Positions 35,901-47,150 of a DNA stretch of 64,000 bases are shown here, piece after piece. Location of the stretch: NCBI RefSeq assembly GCF_036373705.1, contig NC_089856.1, forward strand, positions 14,228,501 to 14,292,500. The letters run 5' to 3'. Source of the DNA: Amia ocellicauda (Eukaryota > Chordata > Actinopteri > Amiiformes > Amiidae). A program made the translations under genes and the position numbers. Position 1 is the stretch's first letter. Each line of letters starts with the position of its first letter. The notes below the pieces were generated by a model that was given only the letters and a program-made list of their open reading frames with translations, was not told where the DNA came from and searched no databases.

Positions 35901-38900
35901 GATGAGGTGGGCCCACTGTGCCAGGTGGCCTCGTCACCATGGGAACCGTACGCGCGTGCCATGGAGACAGACCTCAGTGTGCTTCAGTGGGTGGAGGACC
36001 TGGAGCAGCGTGTCCTCGGAGCCGATCTCCAGCTCAAGGTCAGGGACGCGTAGGGAGGGGGCTACTGGGCAATGTAGTCCTGGGCCTGGCTGCCCAGTCA
36101 CAGAAGCTGCAGGAAAGCCAGGCAGGATGGCAGGGACTGCTTTTCCCAAGATCCATCATGGCAGTGTGTAGAAATCTGTACCTCCTCATGATTATGATCT
36201 TGAGCAGGGTGGTGGTTGCAGTTTTGTGGTAGTCTGTGGGTCAGTCATGAGTGTTTAGCCCTGGTCCTGGAGAAGTCCAGTCTAGCCCAACTGTCACCAA
36301 ACCAGTATAGTCATTGGTTAGGTCGAAACTGATCATGCAGGCGCTTGCAAAACATGCATGCAAGGGGTCTCTCCAGGGCCGGGATGTGTGGTGATTAGGT
36401 TGGGGGTTGGCCAGGGCTGTGGCATAGTCCTATGGATTTTTTGTTTATTGCCTATGAGTTTCTGCAAAGGCAGTTGTCTGATGATCTCAAGGGGAGGGGT
36501 GTTTGTGAGCACAGAAAGTGTCAAGTTTACATTTTTATGTATTCAGTTATTAATTTCATTTATGCCATAACATAAAACCCCCAGTAAGGGCAGGTTAAGC
36601 AGGGTGTTTGTCTACCTGTTTTTGGAGCCATGGTGCTCATCTCTGGTCCACGCCCCACCCCCCCGCCCCATGCTGCTTGCTTTCATTTAACAAGTCCGAT
36701 TAGAAATTGGGTTGAGATTAGTTTCTGCACCAATCAAGCTCTGATAACTATCAGCACAGTTGGGGCCCCCTGGACCAGAGCCTGCCCCTGCTCTATACAT
36801 TGTTTGTGTGTGCATTTCCATGATTTCATTTCAAATGAACTGACTGAAAACCACTTAATTGGCTACAAAAATCATGTGTTCCTAGTCCATCACCATCACC
36901 ACCACCCCCCCCACAAACACACAGTCAGTCCTCACTATGCTAATCATCAACTAAAGAGATGTAATTTAAAATCCCTGACATAAAAATTTTGCCTGGAGCC
37001 GAGGTCCCATGTAGTTGATCGGGGTGTTGGCATAGCAGGCTGTAGGCCCTGCCCCTTCCCCTGCCCATCACATCACATCACAACATCACATGTTCACCGT
37101 TTATATTTCAAGATGGTACCCAGCGGCGGAGGAAGCCTCACTGACAATAACACGGAAACAGCTGCCCCAGGACCTCAGGTACAACACTTGTGGGGTTGAT
37201 GGGAGGGGGGGGGTGGTGGTGGTATAGTGTGGCTTAGTGGGGGGGGGCTTCTGTGTGGACCTCCACATCCCCCGCCTGTAGCTGTGTGATTTGTCATCTG
37301 CATCTTTGTTCTAATCCATCCTTTTCCACCTCCTCCACTTGCCCTCTGAAGCGCTGTGCCATGTTAGTGGGCCCAGCAGTGTCCGTTCTCCTGAGCCAGT
37401 GTCTCATGACTGCAACGGGACGGGAGCTTTGTGGGTGGGGGGTGGCTTACAGGGCTCATGTTCACCTGAGGCGCTCTTGTCTGCAATGCTCTCCTCAGCT
37501 GATCGCCGGAATCTGCAGCTCAGCTGGGCAAAATACTTAATTCACTGTACCTGTAGGTGCAGTGCAGCACAGATGAGCACCCTCTTCTCTGCACAATCTA
37601 GCTAGACGTTCGAAAACTCTGTTTGTACTGATAAAGAGAGCTGAATATTTGTAGATGCAACCATACTCTTTGCACATGTAAACCTGTTAGTGCTTGGCAG
37701 ATTTTATTGTTTATTTGTAGCTTCTTAGGTGTGCTGGACATTAAAGCAAACACTGACGGACACTGACAGTGTGGACTGTCTCAGGCTGTGGAACATGAGC
37801 CCTGTACATACTGCACTAACAACGGGTCGTCTCTACTCTCTCACTCCTCCTTTCCGCTCCTCTCTAGCACAGTGTGGTGGTGGAACTGAATGTGCTAGGC
37901 CCTCACTACTTACTTACTCACTACCCCATCCCAGTCCTCCCTTTCAGTTTGTGTCACCAGGGGGCGCTTCTCACCAGCAACACTTAATTATGTATTTATT
38001 ATTTTTAATAATAGTTTCTTAGACACCCTTACCCAGGCTGACTTATAGGTTACACACTTTAAAAAAAAATCAGCAATACAATTCAATACAAAATTCAAAT
38101 TAAGCAATAACACAAAGTACAGTTTAAAAACTACAGAAGTGCAGAAGAACAGTTAATATAAAATACAAAACGTACATCCTAGATCACTGCATCATGTCCG
38201 CACTTGTCATCTCTTTGAAGTCCTGGATAAGATCTAAGGCAGGGGGCATAGGAGAAATCACAGTAAACCACAGGAGATCTAACAATTTATAAATTAGCAG
38301 GAGCATAATGAAGCATAGTTATATAAAGTGTAAAATTACAGGAGTGCTGAACAGGAGAATAAGCTGCTGTATTACAGGTACAGTCTGAACAGATGCGTCC
38401 TGAGTAATCACCGGAAAGTTACTGCTGGCAGTCACTGGTGAAATCGGCACCTGCTGAACAGTGACTAGTCTGGCTGTAGCTTGGACCCTGAGGCCATGGG
38501 CACACTCGGGGCACAGTGCTGTACATTTCCCCCCCCCCCCCCCCCCCCCCCCCAACACATTATCTCAAATGATAAACTGTACTTTCCCCGCAGCCCCCTG
38601 CTGTAACTCACAGTACTGAGAGGTTCAGCTCCATTCTCCTAACGTTTTGTACTATAATGTGAAATGGGTTGGAAAAAGATTCATTTCATTGGTAGATTTT
38701 TTGTTTGTTTTTGTTTTTTGATCAATTTTGGTTCCCTCTTCTAGGGCTGGACTTTGCCTGAGCCTGACTCAACGCGAGAGGACCTGGAGTACCACGAGCA
38801 CCAGGTGGAGCCGCTGGATGACTGGCTGGTGAAGACCAAGAAGGAATGGTCAGACTGTCTGAGGCTTGTTACCAACCCGCTGGACCTGGCGGTGCTGCGG

Positions 38901-41900
38901 CTGGCAGCGCTGGAGCGCAACGTTGAGCGGCGCTACCTGAAGGAGCCCCTGTGGGTCCCCGGGGAGGTGCTGAAGCTGGCCCCTCTGGCTCCACCTCTGC
39001 CTGGGGAGGGCAGCGCGCTGGACCTGGAGAGGTGAGTGGCAAGGGGGCAGCTCGGTGCAGAATCATGGTGAAGTACAGTAGGGGGCAGTGTGGTGCAGTA
39101 GAGAACAGGCAGTATGTCTATTTTATAAGCTATACAGTACAGTAGGGGCAGTATGCTTCAGTCCATTACCGTGGAGCAGTGTGTGCTGGCTGTGGGGTCT
39201 GTCTTAACGCAGCGGTTTCTGTTTGTCTCAGTGTGGAGAGCGAGATCACGCCACGGCTGCGCATGTGGCGGCAGGGTCTGGACCGGTGCCGCAGTGCCGC
39301 CCAGGTGTCCCTCTGCCTCCTGCAGCTGGAGAGAGCCATCGCCTGGGAGCGCTCCGTCGTCAAAGTGGTGCGCCCTGTCTGCCTTCTCTCCCTCCCTCCA
39401 GCCTCCCCACCCCCTTCCATCTCTCCCTCTCCTTGGTACATCTCTCCCCCCTGGTCTTCTTCTCCCCTGTACCCACTCTCTACAGCTCTCTGTGCGCTGT
39501 TTTGACCACTCTCCCCCTCCCCCTCTTCAGACCTGCCTGGTGTGTCGAAAGGGTGACAACGACGAGTTCCTGCTGCTGTGTGACGGCTGTGATCGCGGCT
39601 GCCACATGTACTGTCTGCGGCCCAAGATCTCAGCCATCCCAGAGGGAGACTGGTTCTGCCCCGTCTGTGTCTCCAAGGTGACCACCCCCCCCTTACCCCC
39701 AGGGGACTGGTGCCTTTAGTGGAATGGATGAGAGAGAGATTGGCGTGTGTTTTGCTGTTTTCTCTCTGCTCTCAGCCCTAGAAGCCAGAAATGTCAAATA
39801 CTTGTGACTTGAAGTGTGAAAATGCAAAAACAAACCAATGCCTCCGTTGTGACTGCAGTGGGTCACATGCTCGTACAATGATACTTCAGTGTTTGTCCCG
39901 TGTGACATTTTTGTGTACATTTAGACAAGTCTCTCTTCCCTCCCCCCCACCCCCCAGGTGAACGGTGACTCCCCGCAGCGCAGGAAGCAGCCGAGCCGCA
40001 GTGGGTCGCGGAAGCGGCGGGCAGGGGGCAGTGGGTACAGCTCGGGCAGCTCGGAGGAGGAAGAGAGCCCCAGGCGGGCGGGGGGCATGCAGACACGGCG
40101 CAGGGAGGGGCCTTCCCCCGCACACGCCCGCTACTCAGGGGACTCCGGCCACTCGCCCTCCAAGCGCCGGCGCATGGCCACACGCAACCAGCCTGACCTC
40201 ACCTACTGCGAGTGAGTAACCCCCAACCTCCGAACCCTCATCTTCCATCGCATACTGCTTTCACTTAATCAGTCTCCTTGGAGATGGTTGTTCACATTGA
40301 TGGAGTTTTCACATTCCAAGTTTATTCTGTGCATTTTAAAGTGGTTTGTGCTCTTCAGTTTATCAGGAGGTGAAAAGTTGGGTACTGCTTTGTTGGTTCA
40401 CTGTGCCAACTTTAAGCACTTTGGGCTCATTCACTATAACGAAACTCCGATGGATCACATGTCCTACCCTGCACTGTGGTAATCAGTCTTGATGGCTGAC
40501 TGACTGACTGGGTCTTTGTGCAGGATCATCCTGATGGAGATGGAGTCTCACAGCGACGCCTGGCCCTTCCTGGAGCCGGTGAACCCCCGCCTGGTTCCCG
40601 GGTACCGCCGCATCGTCAAGAACCCCATGGACTTCCTTACCATGAGGGAGCGGCTGCTGCAGGGCGGGTGAGTGAGCCACCTGTCCCTCACGTCCCTCAC
40701 ACATCCATCGCTGAACCAGTTAGGTCCTAAACCCCCCAGTGATGGCTGCCACTCATGCCGCTGATCCTTGGGAATAATCACCTGTAGTCATGGTGACCAA
40801 TTTGCTGATGGCTACTCACAATGGTTTATTTGATTTAACCCTCAGAATACTAAGCTCACAGTGACTGCTCTACGTGTCAGGACTACAGTCACCTCTCAAG
40901 TCACAGTGTTTGGTATAGCACAGCAAATTACTTCATTATAGTTAAGTAAAATTATCATATGAAACCTCTACATCACTAGAAACACAAGATATTTTAAGTT
41001 TCTCATTCTTTCTATAATTATTTTTGGAATTAATACAGAAATGTGCATTAGCAGTGAAACAGACATTGTATAGACACCATTTTTATTCTCTAAACAACAT
41101 TTTCAAAATTAACCCAGCTTATAAACTCTTAAATTTACACGCATCCCATGTTCTTTTTAAAATCCTGAAAAATCAGATGTTTACAAATAACATTTCAAGA
41201 GATCGGTTTTGCAAGAAGCACACTTGTCTAGAAACTCGTCAGAACTACACTGCAAAACAACAAACAATCATCCGGTTGGCTTGTGTTGTGTTGAATAAAT
41301 ATAAAAGCAACGTCAAATGTCCTTATTCATGGTTCAGTGATGAATAAGGATTTTAAAATGGAAAAAAAAAACATGTATACAAATTAAAGTTCTGTCTACC
41401 TTCATTAGAATGTTATGCATACATTTTCAAATTTTTATTTCTGAAAAGTCATTTATACTTTTTACTTTAAATCATATGATTTCTAGTATCAAAAATGTCA
41501 TACTGGATAACTGATAGATTTGCAAATTATTTGACTTTCTATTTGTTTTTTGTCAGCATAGAGTGGGTTATAAGTATTCATAGTTTGATCTTAACAAACA
41601 TTCAGTGAAGAAATGAAGAAATCGACACCGGTGCATTTTTTGAAGTTAGTCACCCAAAACATAACACTGAATAGAGAAAAATGATGGGAAATGTTTGAAA
41701 ATGCTTTCTAGTAAATTTATTTATTGTTGTATCCTTAACTCAAGGACACTGATTGATTTATGGATTTTTACAAGAAAAATCTGTTTTCCTACCTGACGGA
41801 TATTGTTACTCGGAATGACATACTGTGACATTTCATATGGGATGATATCTAAAGATAGTCTCGGCAACAAAGATGTACTTAAAAAAAACATTCTGTATTT

Positions 41901-43918
41901 AACAGAGTGAAAGTCACTAAATGTATATTTTTTTAATTAACAGTAATTGAGAAGTGAACAATCACTTTGTAGTACAATTCCACTCAAGGCATAGGCTTTG
42001 ATAAAACAGTAGCAGTAAAACATTTTAAGATTTAAAAACATTTAACTTAATTTTCAGCACATTAACTTTTTTAGGTTATACGGGAAACCTGTAAACATGC
42101 CATTTAAAAAAAAAAAAATGGCAACAACGTTGTCACTCATTTATGACATGAAGTCAGGTCAGTTCAGTTCATTAACATTTCAAAAGATTAAAAAGTATAT
42201 TGAATGTTTTGATGTAACATTTTAAATGTATGGGAATTATGCTATTTTTGAACTTGGATTTATATTTTCTCTTAAAACTTGCAAATGGCTTCATGGCATA
42301 AATATAAATTAGAACAAAACAATGACCATGTTGCCATCTCATTTGTTATTTAAGGACATCCACAGAAATAATGTTATAAATGTTATTGTGTTAAAACATG
42401 ACAATGTAAATGTGATGCCTACATGCTCAAAAATACTCCTAAAAACAATAATGCTTTTTGTACCCTAGTGCACAAGTAATTGAAAAGGTCAAATTATCAA
42501 CATTTTAGGAGAGATTTACTAAACTTTCTGCACAGCATGGGGGTCCTTCATAATCTTATGTAATGTCCTGTCACATGGCTAGCAAAAATGCATTCTGATG
42601 TAAAAATGCTCCTGAATGTCTGTTGTCCAGAATGACATTGGAAGAAATCCCACTATGGGGACAAAAGTTTTTTTCATGTAAAAATTTAATTAAGTCTTTG
42701 CAATATTTGTATACATTAATGCAAACACTCACACAATTATGCCCAACTGTTAGATCTAAGGTTTCATAGTTTTTTTTTTGAGTTTTTGTAACCGTTTTGA
42801 ATTTACATTTTAGGTGTGGACTGTTATCCAGTATGACATTAATAGCTCCTACGATTTTAAATACTCATGAAAATTACTCCCATCAGTGAATAAAGATAGG
42901 AGTGCTGAGACATATTATTCAGTTTTAATAACAAATAAATACATGTAATATGCTTGGGACACCAAAATGCATGCATCACATTGACCCTCATATTGTTGTC
43001 ATTACTACCAGTAATATGTAATAACAATCATAATGTACGTTGCTTACTCTGCATTGATTATAAACGCATGTGTCAGACTCAGTGCAGATGTGTGCTTTCT
43101 TTGAGAAATCAGCCGGTTCGGTTAGCCATCTCGGACTACTACTTCTGTGTATTTCTTAATCTTGGTGGTTTTCTTTTGTCAATTGTTGTTTAGGTTGAAA
43201 AGGGGATTCTGAAATTTAGGTTGACCACCTGAAATAAATTTAGATTTATCTTCAATAAATCTTAAATATGTACCTTCACCCCCTCGCATTTACATTCTCA
43301 TCAAACTTTTGCCTCCCCCTCTTCAAAGTCATAGTCATAATACTAATACTATCTACAATACTAATAAAGGTGCCCAATTACGTTTACAATACTTAAGTTT
43401 AATTGAGTTTTATCTGTCTGAAGTAACATTTTCAAAACATCCCCCACTCCTTTAAAAATGCTCTCATGTAGGGAGCACTTTCAGTGTGCCACCATTTTCC
43501 CCATTTTCTCTAAGAGACTGGGCTTATTTAACCAATAAAAAGTTTGTTTTAAAAGCTTTTTGATTGGTTAATACTCACAACAAACCTCTCTACCAATGAA
43601 CTGTCCGTAACCAATTTAGAATTGTCCAATAAAAACCTTTTTAAGGCTAAAGGCAGACATTTGGTCCAAAAATCATCCCTGTAGACCTCTGAGGGTTAAT
43701 AAGAGCCATGCACACTACGATCAACCATGCCATACTCATGCTGTCCTTGTCTGCGTAGGTACTGCAGCTGCGAGGAGTTTGCGGCCGATGCCCACCTGGT
43801 CTTTGACAACTGCCAGCTATTCAACGAGGACTCATCCGAGGTGGGCCTGGCCGGGCACGCCATGCGCAAGTTCTTTGAGAACCGCTGGGCCGAGTTCTAC
43901 CAGAGCAAGGAAAAGTGA
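21594..43918 (+). CDS. baz2a: Bromodomain adjacent to zinc finger domain 2A (TIP5, NoRC subunit)
   Basis: BAZ2A pairs with the SNF2H ATPase to form NoRC, which positions nucleosomes and silences rDNA and heterochromatin in the nucleus. Coding exons: 21594-21723, 23344-24261, 24836-25771, 26681-26896, 27222-27503, 27883-27943, 28046-28154, 28475-28576, 28676-28916, 29133-29194, 29396-29461, 29909-30307, 30442-30696, 32759-32973, 33120-33194, 33340-33511, 33798-33860, 34060-34204, 34312-35015, 35164-35404, 35613-35768, 35878-36038, 37113-37178 (candidate), 38745-39031, 39232-39367, 39531-39677, 39958-40211, 40524-40667, 43759-43918. They sum to 6,903 bases, 2,300 residues plus stop, with phases agreeing throughout. 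That is longer than the mammalian protein (about 1,900, from memory), mainly in the N-terminal half. Domain order TAM, AT-hooks, DDT, PHD, bromodomain and the start MDANNHFNFGG fit BAZ2A better than BAZ2B. The start ATG follows the acceptor by three bases. Confidence 0.95.
21724..23343 (+). other. baz2a intron 2 (1.6 kb)
   Basis: AT-rich intron between the first two coding exons. It has a short T-run near 22740 and an A-run near 23200, and nothing else recognisable. Confidence 0.6.
23344..25771 (+). other. baz2a N-terminal low-complexity exons, two polyQ tracts
   Basis: Two large exons (23344-24261 and 24836-25771) encode a disordered Gln/Pro/Ser/His-rich region. The first polyQ tract (about 14 Gln, 23571-23612) mixes CAG and CAA. 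The second (12 Gln, 23910-23945) is pure CAG, so it is the more slippage-prone. Between them is a His run (23430s). The second exon has Glu-rich runs near 25338-25355 and 25405-25425. The join reads SG then HLSDVYKDLSSSYNGME, which matches the conserved BAZ2A block and fixes the splice. Confidence 0.85.
24603..24656. repeat. CCCCT pentanucleotide repeat
   Basis: A C-run is followed by about eight CCCCT units inside the intron between the two large N-terminal baz2a exons. Confidence 0.9.
26011..26175 (-). mobile_element. tRNA-derived SINE
   Basis: On the minus strand the head holds an A-box-like TAGTGGTTAGG and a B-box-like GGGTTCAAATCC (26108-26119), the two internal RNA polymerase III promoter parts of a tRNA-derived SINE. 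The tail reads CCTGGATATGGGGGTCTGCT, shared with tail pieces near 31760 and 48150. It sits in the baz2a intron before the exon at 26681. Confidence 0.75.
27883..28916 (+). other. baz2a TAM/MBD-like domain and first AT-hooks
   Basis: Exons 27883-27943, 28046-28154, 28475-28576 and 28676-28916 encode residues from about 828 to 998. The domain reads VRFPLLNGWKREIRIRR, ETWYYSPCGKRMKQFPEVIK and HFSFSPRMPVGDFFEERD, the TAM (MBD-like) fold that in TIP5 binds structured RNA and DNA. Two AT-hook cores follow: GKRGRPPN, then RRRPGRPPKLD, with an unusual run of alternating Pro-Arg between them. Confidence 0.9.
29133..30307 (+). other. baz2a basic coiled-coil region
   Basis: Exons 29133-29194, 29396-29461 and 29909-30307 encode a Lys/Glu-rich helix (EKLNKIKKKMKRKARNKRKQ) and then an Ala/Glu/Arg-rich stretch. 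The last exon is strongly Ala-rich and probably forms a long charged helix leading into DDT. Confidence 0.8.
30442..32973 (+). other. baz2a DDT domain (two exons)
   Basis: Exons 30442-30696 and 32759-32973 encode the DDT helical domain: SGQAFSHCLMVVEFLHSYGK, then VLGLEVPRDVPSLACLQEGL, then VSEALRVFLDSYGFEPELCD. In ISWI-partner proteins this region contacts the ATPase. The domain is split by a 2.06 kb intron that is almost entirely a transposon. Confidence 0.9.
30856..32667. mobile_element. 1.8 kb DNA element with terminal inverted repeats, no transposase
   Basis: The left end AGCGCTTTTCCACCGACATG (30856) pairs with the right end, which on the other strand reads AGCACTTTTCCACTGACATG (32667). 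The match is 17 of 20, and GGTGCC follows in both. The interior is AT-rich, has no transposase frame, and includes a SINE-like tail near 31758-31800. The target duplication is unclear. It fills about 88% of the baz2a intron splitting the DDT domain. I read it as a non-autonomous element of unknown superfamily. Confidence 0.6.
33585..33760 (-). repeat. Possible degraded SINE
   Basis: Weak resemblance to the SINE at 26011: a TTTTATCCAAGAGTCTTAATAC tail-like start and CCACTGCTCTAATCACTTCC near the head. It is too diverged to be sure. Confidence 0.25.
35405..35612 (+). other. GC-AG intron in baz2a
   Basis: The reading frame runs ...ATC CCC ACA G, and the next exon supplies AG ATG CGT, giving the conserved EM before RRGWWW. 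The intron that satisfies this phase begins GCCAGT, not GT, and ends GTGCAG. The nearest GT (35410) would leave the wrong phase. This is a minor but valid splice class. Confidence 0.65.
37113..37178 (+). other. Candidate 66-nt baz2a cassette exon
   Basis: A 22-codon open stretch (MVPSGGGSLTDNNTETAAPG then PQ) lies between TTTCAAG and GTACAAC, in phase 0 on both sides. It can be included or skipped without shifting frame. It is Gly/Ser/Asn-rich, has a weak polypyrimidine tract, and sits between introns of 1.07 and 1.57 kb. Without it the flanking exons join LQLK directly to GWTLPEPDSTREDLEY, as in mammals. Confidence 0.45.
37179..38744 (+). other. baz2a intron with dispersed repeat and poly-C run
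   Basis: From about 37985 to 38520 is a dispersed-repeat-like stretch whose start (CTTAGACACCCTTACCCAGG) resembles the reversed SINE tail family. It ends at a 25-base C homopolymer (38529-38553). No other coding sequence is supportable here. Confidence 0.45.
38745..40211 (+). other. baz2a PHD finger region
   Basis: Exons 38745-39031 and 39232-39367 give PDSTREDLEYHEH, NPLDLAVLRLAALERNVERR and the SAAQVSLCLLQLERAIAWER block. Exon 39531-39677 is the PHD finger: CLVC, CDGC, H-x-C (GCHMYC) and FCPVC supply the Cys4-His-Cys3 zinc ligands, at about residues 2067-2115. Exon 39958-40211 is a basic Ser/Arg/Lys-rich linker with SPSKRRRMATRN, a probable nuclear-localisation patch. Confidence 0.92.
40524..43918 (+). 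other. baz2a C-terminal bromodomain (two exons)
   Basis: Exons 40524-40667 and 43759-43918 encode WPFLEPVNPRLVPGYRRIVK, NPMDFLTMRERLLQGG and then EEFAADAHLVFDNCQLFNED. The Asn in LFNED is the position that normally holds acetyl-lysine. The protein ends FENRWAEFYQSKEK with a TGA at 43916. A 3.1 kb AT-rich intron splits the domain after the second helix. Confidence 0.93.
40839..43695. mobile_element. piggyBac-like TTAA-flanked element (candidate)
   Basis: The bromodomain intron contains TTAA-CCCTCAGA at 40835-40846 and the mirror TCTGAGGG-TTAA at 43688-43699. A TTAA target duplication and ends starting CCC are the hallmark of piggyBac elements. The enclosed 2,857 bases are markedly AT-rich compared with the flanks. 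No transposase is readable; the best hint is a Cys-rich piece near 43040-43095 (RCLLCIDYKRMCQTQCRC), which is too weak to name. The inverted repeat is only 8 bases plus TTAA, so chance is possible. Confidence 0.45.
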
Positions 43919-44061
43919 GCTGAGCCCCCCCCACCACCACCTGAAGGAAAAGTGACTGAGATGGGGGAGGAGACTTCATGAGGTTGGGGGCGGGGGGGCG
44001 ATGTGTGGACTCCCCCACCCCTCAATACGGACGCTGCAGGCGGAACTCTTAATACTACTAT

Positions 44062-44111
<50 letters not shown>

Positions 44112-47100
44112 TTACTGCTACTGCAACTGGAGGCCACACTGGCTCGGGTTTATACATATATTATATGGATATATGTATATATATTTTATTTTATTTTCTG
44201 TCTTTTTTTTTTTACCTCCCCCTCCCGCTTTTTGTTTTGTTTTTAGTTTTTTGCTCCCCAATCCCACCCCCCACCTTTTAGTTTCTTACAAACTCTTCTA
44301 CTCTGACATGTGTGCACCATGTGGCAGGAAGTGAAGGCGTGTCCAGTGAACCTCAACCTCTCTGGGGTGTCTCAGGCTTTGGTTTTGTTTGTATTTTTGT
44401 ATTTTGTATATATATATCTTTTCTTTTATTCCCTGCCTCACGCCTGCGTCGGGTGCCGGAGTCACAGTGGCGTCACTCCTTGGGCTCTCCAGACAACACT
44501 CCACCCCCTCTGCTCCCTATCACACTCCTGTGCTCGAGGGGGCAGTAGTTGCATTCGTGTTTGTTTTTGCGGGTTGGCTGGGGGCTGTGGCTGTGGCTGT
44601 GATGGTGGCAGGGCTTCACTTGCCCATCTCCTGCTGGACTGAAATGGACTGAGTTTCTGACCCACACTCCACTGCATCCCCTCCCCTCTGGTCTGTGTGG
44701 TTTTGACCAGCCCAGACTGTTCACTTTGGGAAGTGCTGCCCCATAATGATGAAATCCACACGTTCATAAAAGGTGTGGGCTGCTCCAGGCAGGGAAGGAA
44801 CAGGTGGAGTTTGGGAATATGATGAATTTTTCTTTTTAAGAGTTTGGGTGTAAAATATCCCTTCATTAGAAGACTATAGTGTAGCAGTCTGTTGACTAGA
44901 AGCATTTTTTTTAAATATATATATTATATATATAAAAGATACAAGATTAGCTGGGATTATTTAATAGCAATAGGTTATAGTGAATGTGTACAGACCACAT
45001 ATTAGTGATGTCTAGAAAATGCATTAAATGGCCAGTACAAAAAAAAAAAGCAAAAAAAAATATATATTTTTTTTTAGTATCTGTCCCTCCTCAGGTAGGG
45101 CAGTGGGTTCCCGATATCCCATGCTGCTTTACTCTCAGTACTGTTATCAGAGGAATTGGAGGAAAATCATTCTATATTTTTGTTGTTTTAGATCAGTCAC
45201 TTTACATGTTTGTTTTATATAGATTGTATTTTGATTAATGGCTGTCACGGTTGGCATCTTCCCGGTCTCGTCCTTGCGAGCTCAGAGCTTCCGTGCCCGT
45301 TTCCAACTGGGCTCGTGAAGGAGCTGACCTACAGTGGCGCAGCCAATGACTCGCCCCAATGAACCGAATTCCCTCCCCCCCGCCTCTTAATTCGTGTTTT
45401 TAAGCTCTCGAGAAGCTGGGAATTTCAAGTTGCCCGTATTTTTATTTTATTTTTTTTAAATGAAAGGGATTGCGTATAAACTTCAGAGAAGATTAAGTTC
45501 AATTGACAAAACTTTAGTCCAATGGCGGGAGCAGACCACCAGTGCGATGTGGGTGGCGCAGATTCGCAGATGTGACTCATGTCATTTTAACAGTAACAAC
45601 CCACGATTTTAATGCATTTTAAAGGAATAAAGCAGATTTCACACACTAGAAAACTCTCGATGGCAATAATAAGCTCCAGGAAGCTGGGTTTTAGTGTGTA
45701 ATCTAGGGTTTAGTTTTTTAGTCTGATCCTTTTGGTGAAGTCAGTAGTGTAACGTGCAGACAAAAAGGTTTTTATTTTTTTAAAGGAAACCGGTGTGAGG
45801 AGGTTTAAGTTTTCCAGAGAGGGTAGCAGAACCCCAGCAGTGCCAGGGCCACAGCGCAGTGCATCTGGGGGGTAGTGGGGCAGGGAGGCGGACATGTTCC
45901 TCAGGCTGGCAGGGATGCTGATGCAGGTCTGTCGCAGTCAGAACCAGGCCTGGGACACTAGCTGTGTGAAACATGGTAGGGGCTCTTGATCGTTTTATTT
46001 AAATTTCCTATATTTAAAAAAACAAAGGAAAAACAGAGCTGCCGTTCCCTCTCTCTACCTCCAGGCATTTTGTTCAATAATCCATTATCAGTTTGCGTTG
46101 CGCCAGAGCCGCCGCCTGCTCCTTCAGCCAGTGCATTCGTATGATTGTCACTTTATCTCAGTTCATGTAATTTTCAGGTGCTAAATAGAGTATACTAGTC
46201 AATAATAACTTGTATTAATAGCGATACAAATGGGGCAAGAAAGTGCTCGTCCTGGAGAGAGACGCAGTACAGTCCTGTACAGCAGGGTCTGCAGCCCTGG
46301 TTCTGCAGAGAGTCCGTACTGGGTCTTCTGGTTCTCATTTAGTCTGAACTCTGAGTGACTTAAAAGGGTATTTGGCTTAATCGGTTGTTGTATGTATGTA
46401 TGTATGTATGTATGTATGCATTTCTGGGTCTGCTAATTGTTCTGGGGCTCCAGGCTGCCCACCCGGTTGGCCGCTTATCTGCTGTATCTGCTGCCATTCC
46501 AGCTATTCAGCAGCATTTCCTCTGAGCGGCATTCCTTTTGTTTTGCTGTAGTTCTGCCAATGCGCAGACCTGTCTGGTGTTTTCATGTGAAGCTAATCTG
46601 GTCTTGGGTGTAGGAGCCGTGTGTATTTATTTATTTATTTTTTAATTTTTTTTGTCTGGTCTGTTTTTTTGGTTTTGTTCTTTAGGTTTGTTTTTTGTTT
46701 TGTTTTTTGTTTTTCCCATTTACCTATCTTCCATTCCTCCAGACTGTATGCGATCCTGGCGCTGACCCAGCAGGACTTCACGGGGGGTGGGGGGCAGGGA
46801 GAAGAAGAGTGGTTCTGGTGTATTTAAAAGTTCTGGTTTCTTACACTGAAATTTAAACTGGTCTATGAAAGAAAAAAAAAAAAAAAAAAAGGAAATGCAA
46901 AATAAAATTGAGAAAAAAAGTTCCTTTTTACACTGAAGGGACACACTTTTTCTATAACCAAAATGTGGTGTTTAGTGAATAATTTTTAATAATGTACAGT
47001 TTTTTGTGACTTTAAATTTATTCCTTTCTATATTTTTAGGACCAATATATAATTTTTAAGAGGAGGCATTAAAGGAAGCTATGAGCTGTGTTGTGCTGAT

Positions 47101-47150
47101 GTGACCTCACTATGTGCATCCTGTAGAATGTACTGTCAGCTGAATAAACC
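43919..47150 (+). other. baz2a 3' UTR
   Basis: Long AT- and T-rich region after the stop. AATAAA occurs at 46901 and 47143; the latter is followed by a change in character and is the likelier end. It contains a CTA/TAC triplet repeat (44052-44120) and a TATG repeat (46390-46419). No convincing coding frame is present. Confidence 0.6.
44052..44120. repeat. TAC triplet microsatellite
   Basis: About 23 TAC units with two ATT interruptions, 134 bases after the baz2a stop and therefore likely transcribed in the 3' UTR. Confidence 0.9.

Larger units (their letters stand above)
33120..36038 (+). other. baz2a WHIM-type motifs and two further AT-hooks
   Basis: Exon 34060-34204 has DRYRRRYWVLPHVGGVLVEG, the WHIM2-like block. 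Exon 34312-35015 is Ser/Pro-rich and includes an AT-hook RSRGRPRKIKPE. Exon 35164-35404 has another, TKRRGRPPSKLL. Exon 35613-35768 encodes RRGWWWVRDPEELASLVQAL then HPRGIREKALHKYL, the conserved WHIM3/WSD block. Exon 35878-36038 continues with LSVLQWVEDLEQRVLGADLQ. In ISWI-family partners these motifs help grip linker DNA. Confidence 0.85.

Noticed and set aside
41024..41347. 107-codon frame inside the TTAA-flanked insert
   Set aside because: No recognisable transposase motif; AT-rich chance frame is likelier.
44001..44281. Frames with Leu or Thr runs after the baz2a stop
   Set aside because: Translations of the TAC triplet repeat in the 3' UTR.
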